A DNA stretch of 34,225 bases, from the NCBI GenBank assembly GCA_025928955.1, contig JAICNA010000004.1, forward strand, positions 1 through 34,225, given 5' to 3'. The stretch is from Gemmatimonadales bacterium. Lineage in GTDB: Bacteria; Gemmatimonadota; Gemmatimonadetes; Gemmatimonadales; GWC2-71-9. A program made the translations under genes and the position numbers. Below the pieces are notes generated by a model. The model searched no databases and had not been told where the DNA came from. It worked only from the letters and a program-made list of their open reading frames with translations. Positions 30,162 to 34,225 of this stretch are shown in pieces (position 1 is the first letter of the stretch; each line of letters opens with the position of its first letter).

Positions 30162-31082
30162 TCATCCTGCCGGCACGGCGAGCGCACTCATGAGCGCCAC
30201 GACGGCGCGCTCCTTCGCCTTGGCCTCGACGTCGACCGTGAGCCGCCGGCCGAGCCATGCGGCGGGGAAGTCCACCGGATCGATGTAGTCTGCGTGGGGC
30301 CGGGGGTTTCGCGCCGACCACCCGTCGCGCGGCGAGGAGATATGCACCCACGGCTCGCGCTCTCCCCAGGTCTCCCCCGCCGCATCCGTCGCATCGATGA
30401 CCTCGAGGCCATCGGGATGGCAGCGGTGGTGGTGCGCGTCGTAGACGAGCGGAACTCCGGCGATGCGGCAGAGCGGGAGGAGGTCGGATGGCGTGAACTG
30501 ACGATCGTCGTTCTCGAGCGCGAGCCGCGTGCGTGCTCCGTCCGACAGCCGGTCGATCCCCCGGGCGAGCCGATCGACCGCGGCGTCCCCGCCGCCCGTC
30601 ATCGAGCCGCCGTGCAGGACCAGCGTATCCGCGCCGATGAGCGCGGCGACGCGAGCCTGGAAGTCGAGCTCGCGCACGGACGACGCGACGACGTCGTCCC
30701 GGATCGAGTTGAGCACCACGAACTGGTCGGGATGGAACGAGAGCCGGACGCCGAGTGCTGCCGCGCGTGCCCCCGCACCAGCGAAGGCGGCGTGCAGGGA
30801 GCCATCGGCGTCCAGCGACTCGAGCGAGTAGCCGGTCACCGGGTGGGTACCGAGCGGGAGGATCTGGCTGTTGATGCGGAACGCGCCGATGCCGAGCGCC
30901 GCACACGTGTCCACGGCCCGGAGCAGCGATGCGGCGTTGTCGCGGGCGATGGCCCGCAGGTACTCGGCGCGGGCCCCCGGCGCGAGCGCGCCGGCGAAGC
31001 GATGCGTCGCCGTGCGGAACTTGATCGGCGCGTCGAGGAACTGGCAGCAGAGCCCGAAGCGGAGCGTGCCCGGAGCGTGCAC
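30162..31082 (-). CDS. uvsE: UV damage endonuclease (UvsE/UVDE family)
   Basis: RFGLCCQF, RINSQILPLGTHP, LSFHPDQFVVLNS, LALENDDRQFTPSDLLPLC, DAHHHRC; GTG start. Confidence 0.93.
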   Translation of the reverse strand: MHAPGTLRFGLCCQFLDAPIKFRTATHRFAGALAPGARAEYLRAIARDNAASLLRAVDTCAALGIGAFRINSQILPLGTHPVTGYSLESLDADGSLHAAFAGAGARAAALGVRLSFHPDQFVVLNSIRDDVVASSVRELDFQARVAALIGADTLVLHGGSMTGGGDAAVDRLARGIDRLSDGARTRLALENDDRQFTPSDLLPLCRIAGVPLVYDAHHHRCHPDGLEVIDATDAAGETWGEREPWVHISSPRDGWSARNPRPHADYIDPVDFPAAWLGRRLTVDVEAKAKERAVVALMSALAVPAG

Positions 31083-31083
31083 G

Positions 31084-32205
31084 CTAGAGGATCTTCACGA
31101 CCCACTCGCCGAGGAAATACCCGGCGATGGCCACTCCGAGGCCGACGAGGAACATGTCCAGGCCGCTCTTGAAGATCCCGCGGCCGGTGAAGAAGCTGCG
31201 CGCGGCGCCGACGCCGAAGTGCGAGAGCATCGCCAGGGCGAACGAGGTCCAGATCGCGCCGGGGCCGGTCGAGAAGAGGAACGGCGCCACCGGGATGAGC
31301 GCGCCGAGCGCCGTCGCCGTGCCCGTGATCCACGCTTCGCGCATCGGTGTCGAGGTCGCCTCGCCGATCTTGAGCTCCTCGCGCACTTTCTCCGCGAGCG
31401 CCTGCTCCGGATCGGTCATCACCTGGGTCGCGAGCGCCTCGGCCTGGGCGCTGGGGATACCCTTCGCCTGGTACAGGAGGCTGAGCTCGTCCCGCTCGAG
31501 CTCGGGCATGAGGCGGATCTCCTCGCGCTCCATCGCGATCTCGTGCTCGAACACCTCCCGCTCGCTCTTGGCCGCGAGGTAGCCGGAGGCGCCCATCGAC
31601 AGTGCGTCCGCGACCACCCCGGCGAGGCCCGCGACGATCAGCGCATGCTCCACCGTATCGAAGGAGCTCTGCGCCCCGATCATCCCGGCCACGAGGCCGA
31701 AATTCGCCGTGAGGCCGTCGTTGAAGCCGTACACCACGTTCCTGAGGAAGCCGCCGGCGCCGGTCTTGTGCCAGGGCTCGCCGCTGGAGCCGGCGAGCTG
31801 CGCGAGCGTGCCCGCATGCTCCTTCGACTCCTGCGCGAGCCTGAGCGCCGTCGGTGCGGCATCCGCGTCGGGTGCCGAGCGATAGAGCCGGAGGTAGCCC
31901 TTCACCTCGCGGCCTTCCTCTTCGAGGAGCATGGGGAGGAGCACGCCGCTCCCCACTCGCCGCGCGACCCAGGCCCGGAAGCGGGCCCCGCGCGAGGGCA
32001 TCGGGATCCCGACCGGGTTCCCATGCTCCGCCAGCAGCTTCCTCCACATCTCGACGTGCCGGTCCTCGACCTCCGCCAGCTCCCGATAGATCCGCGACCG
32101 TTCCGCGTTCTCCTCCGAGCGGGCGAGCTCCCGGTAGAGAAACGCCGCGTCGGCTTCGTCTTCGAGGTGGTGGAGCCAGGTCGAGGTGTCGGTGGGGGTC
32201 GTCAT
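31084..32205 (-). CDS. Ferritin-like (erythrin) domain fused to VIT1/CCC1 transporter domain (MbfA-like)
   Basis: N-terminal YRELARSEENAERSRIYRELAEVEDRHVEMWRKLL di-iron-type helices; C-terminal VVYGFNDGLTANFGLVAGMIGA...ADALSMGASGYLAAKSEREV VIT1 domain. Confidence 0.92.
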   Translation of the reverse strand: MTTPTDTSTWLHHLEDEADAAFLYRELARSEENAERSRIYRELAEVEDRHVEMWRKLLAEHGNPVGIPMPSRGARFRAWVARRVGSGVLLPMLLEEEGREVKGYLRLYRSAPDADAAPTALRLAQESKEHAGTLAQLAGSSGEPWHKTGAGGFLRNVVYGFNDGLTANFGLVAGMIGAQSSFDTVEHALIVAGLAGVVADALSMGASGYLAAKSEREVFEHEIAMEREEIRLMPELERDELSLLYQAKGIPSAQAEALATQVMTDPEQALAEKVREELKIGEATSTPMREAWITGTATALGALIPVAPFLFSTGPGAIWTSFALAMLSHFGVGAARSFFTGRGIFKSGLDMFLVGLGVAIAGYFLGEWVVKIL

Positions 32206-32267
32206 GCCGGAAAGATAGCCGGAAAAGGTCACGCAGAACCCGGGAACGTTTCCGGATCCGACTGGTC

Positions 32268-32624
32268 GAAAAACGGCACACGAAAGCACGAAAGGGGGCG
32301 GTGGCGGGCGCGCTCCCCGGGTGACGGGCGGGCAGGGTCGGTGAGGTCGGCGCTGGCCCAATCGCGAAAACGCGAAACGCAAAGCAAACCGCGGACAGCG
32401 CCGTGGGCCGCCGGCGGTCCGAATCCGTGGCAGGTTCGGAGCTGTTGCTTTATTTGGGCGTTTGCGAGGGATCCGCGGCCGACAGCGACTCCTCCGTGGC
32501 TTCCCGTTCCGTTCGCGGTTTCGCGATTCTGCCGAGCCCGGGCATGCCCCGATCCCGAGCCATTCCGAAAGCCAGCCCGCCCACCGGCCCGTTTCGCCCC
32601 TTGCTGTCTTCGTGTGCGTCTTTC
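32268..32624. repeat. Large nested imperfect palindrome between divergent genes
   Basis: Inner arms AATCGCGAAAACGCGAA (32360-32376) / TTCGCGGTTTCGCGATT (32512-32528), 16 of 17 paired; outer arms GAAAAACGGCACACGAAAGCACGAAAGGGG / CCCCTTGCTGTCTTCGTGTGCGTCTTTC with small gaps. Confidence 0.65.
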
Positions 32625-32734
32625 AGCTGGTTTCTGCGCCGACCCCCGTCAGATACCCCGATCCCGACACCTGACGGCCCGTTCCTACGTCGGGTTTGCG
32701 ACGATTCCGGCTCCTGCCGCATCTTTAGAACACC

Positions 32735-33289
32735 ATGACCCGAGCGCTCTTCATGGATCCATCCTTCGTGGCGAACGCCGACGCCGTCCTGGCCCGTGCC
32801 CGGACCGGCGATGCCGCGGCCCTCGAAGCCCTGTTCCGGGCCTTCGAAGGGCCGGTCTACAACCTCGCCCGGCGCATCTGCCGGACGACGGAGGACGCCG
32901 AAGACGTGGTCCAGGAGACCTTCTTCGAGGTCTGCCGGAGCATCCGGAACTACCGCGGGGATGGGAGCATCTGGGGCTGGATCCGCAGCATCACGGCCAG
33001 CAAGGCGCTCATGCGGCTCCGGCGCAACAAGTACCGGGACACCGACGAGCTCGACGATCAGGTGACCCCGATGCGGCGCGAGGACACCGCCCTCCGGATG
33101 GACCTCGAGGCCGCGCTGGAGCGGCTCGGCGAGACTTCCCGCGCGGTCGTCTGGCTGCACGACGTCGAGGGATACACACACGAGGAAATTGCAGGGATGA
33201 TGGGCAAGACGGTGAGCTTCTCGAAGTCCCAGCTGGCCCGGGCCCACGCCCGGCTGCGCCGCTGGCTTGGAGAGGAGGTACCGGCATGA
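32735..33289 (+). CDS. ECF-type RNA polymerase sigma factor
   Basis: TEDAEDVVQETFFEVCRSIRNYRGDGSIWGWIRSI (region 2); VVWLHDVEGYTHEEIAGMMGKTVSFSKSQLARAHARLRRWL (region 4). Confidence 0.92.
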   Translation: MTRALFMDPSFVANADAVLARARTGDAAALEALFRAFEGPVYNLARRICRTTEDAEDVVQETFFEVCRSIRNYRGDGSIWGWIRSITASKALMRLRRNKYRDTDELDDQVTPMRREDTALRMDLEAALERLGETSRAVVWLHDVEGYTHEEIAGMMGKTVSFSKSQLARAHARLRRWLGEEVPA

Positions 33290-33906
33290 CACACCTGACC
33301 ATGGACCAGCTGGTCGCACTCAGGGACGGGAGCTCGGAGCCCGGGACGGCCGCGGCCCGCGAACATCTCGAATCCTGCGCGCAGTGCGCCGCAGAACTCG
33401 ACCGGCTGCATCAGCGGATCGCCCGGCTTCGCGCGCTGCCCAACCTGCGTCCTTCGCGGGACCTCTGGCCGCAGATCGACGCCGAGCGCCGCCGGCTTCG
33501 CCGTGGGCGGCGGACCCGCTGGATGGGCATCGGCGGCCTCGCGCTCGCCGCCTCGCTCGCCGGCGTCGCCGCGATCGGGCCGGGCATGGAGCGGTCCGAT
33601 CCGGCCGGCGCCGAGCTTCCCGTCGAAGGGGAGCTGGCCGCCGTCCGGGAGCGTTCCCAGGCACTCGAGACGATGCTCGACGCCTACAATCCCGACGCCC
33701 GGGTGATCGACGGGCAGACCGCCCGGGTGGCGCAGGCGCTCGAGGACCGGATCGCCGACGTCGACCACGAGCTCCAGGTCACCGAGCTCCAGCGCGAGGC
33801 ACCCGATCAGGACGAGGTGCTGCTCGATCTCTGGCGCGAGCGTGTTGGACTGCTCGACGCCCTGGTGGACGTGCACGTGACGCGTGCCAGCAATGTGGGG
33901 CTGTAG
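33286..33906 (+). CDS. Anti-sigma factor with HC2-type zinc finger and one TM segment
   Basis: REHLESCAQCAAELD (Hx3Cx2C), TM GIGGLALAASLAGVAAIG; ATGA overlap with the sigma gene. Confidence 0.85.
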   Translation: MTHLTMDQLVALRDGSSEPGTAAAREHLESCAQCAAELDRLHQRIARLRALPNLRPSRDLWPQIDAERRRLRRGRRTRWMGIGGLALAASLAGVAAIGPGMERSDPAGAELPVEGELAAVRERSQALETMLDAYNPDARVIDGQTARVAQALEDRIADVDHELQVTELQREAPDQDEVLLDLWRERVGLLDALVDVHVTRASNVGL

Positions 33907-33910
33907 GAGG

Positions 33911-34225
33911 ATGGAGATGAAGCAGTCGCTGATGTTCGTGCTCGGCCTGGCGCTCGTCGGCACGGCGGCCGCCGAGGCGCAGGAGCCGGCACGCGCCGGA
34001 AGCGGCGTTCGCAGCACCACCCCCTACCGGTACGTCACCTCGAGACCGCACCTCGGCTTTTCCGTGACGACCCGGCCCACGGTCTCGGACACGATCGGCG
34101 CGCTCGTCGAAAGCGTGACCCCGGGCAGCCCGGCCTTCCGCGCCGGAATCCGGTCGGGCGACGTGATCACCAGGATCAACGGTCACGCGCTCGTTGCACG
34201 GATGGCACCCGGTGTCCGGACGCTC
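33911..34225 (+). CDS. PDZ domain protein with signal peptide (3'-truncated by window edge)
   Basis: MEMKQSLMFVLGLALVGTAAAEAQ leader; LGFSVTTRPTVSDTIGALVESVTPGSPAFRAGIRSGDVITRINGHAL; RBS taggagg; open to window end so absent from the ORF track. Confidence 0.85.
   Translation, partial: MEMKQSLMFVLGLALVGTAAAEAQEPARAGSGVRSTTPYRYVTSRPHLGFSVTTRPTVSDTIGALVESVTPGSPAFRAGIRSGDVITRINGHALVARMAPGVRTL

Noticed and set aside
30836-32281. 481-aa minus-strand ORF overlapping uvsE and the MbfA-like gene
   Set aside because: Wrong frame of the MbfA-like gene; Arg/Gly-rich with no motifs.
32403-32738. 111-aa plus-strand ORF in the gap upstream of the ECF sigma gene
   Set aside because: Low-complexity translation of the palindromic repeat region; no RBS or family resemblance.

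Overview
High-GC bacterial window; gene content and style suggest a Gemmatimonadota-like genome, but this is a low-confidence inference. It is densely packed with protein-coding genes. I saw no rRNA, tRNA, CRISPR array or mobile element. From left to right: DUF1015 (partial)-serA-serC; SDR oxidoreductase and rhodanese; a degenerate receiver protein diverging from a Gly/Gln/Tyr-rich low-complexity BON protein; O-antigen-ligase-like, YceI, L,D-transpeptidase and PlsC-like genes. The centre (about 12.3-22.6 kb) is a cyanophycin-type locus. It holds two full-length but divergent cyanophycin synthetases in convergent orientation, a third CphA-derived Mur ligase that lacks the ATP-grasp domain, cyanophycinase, isoaspartyl dipeptidase, a small DUF protein and an alpha/beta hydrolase. 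Most of these form a tightly overlapping minus-strand operon. The right side carries an M48 protease, a methyl-accepting chemotaxis protein, leuS, prfC, uvsE, a ferritin-like/VIT1 fusion (MbfA-like), and an ECF sigma/anti-sigma/PDZ module cut by the window end. The best candidates for something under-described are (i) the three-ligase cyanophycin locus, especially the ATP-grasp-less Mur ligase, and (ii) three large nested intergenic palindromes built from short purine-rich repeats.
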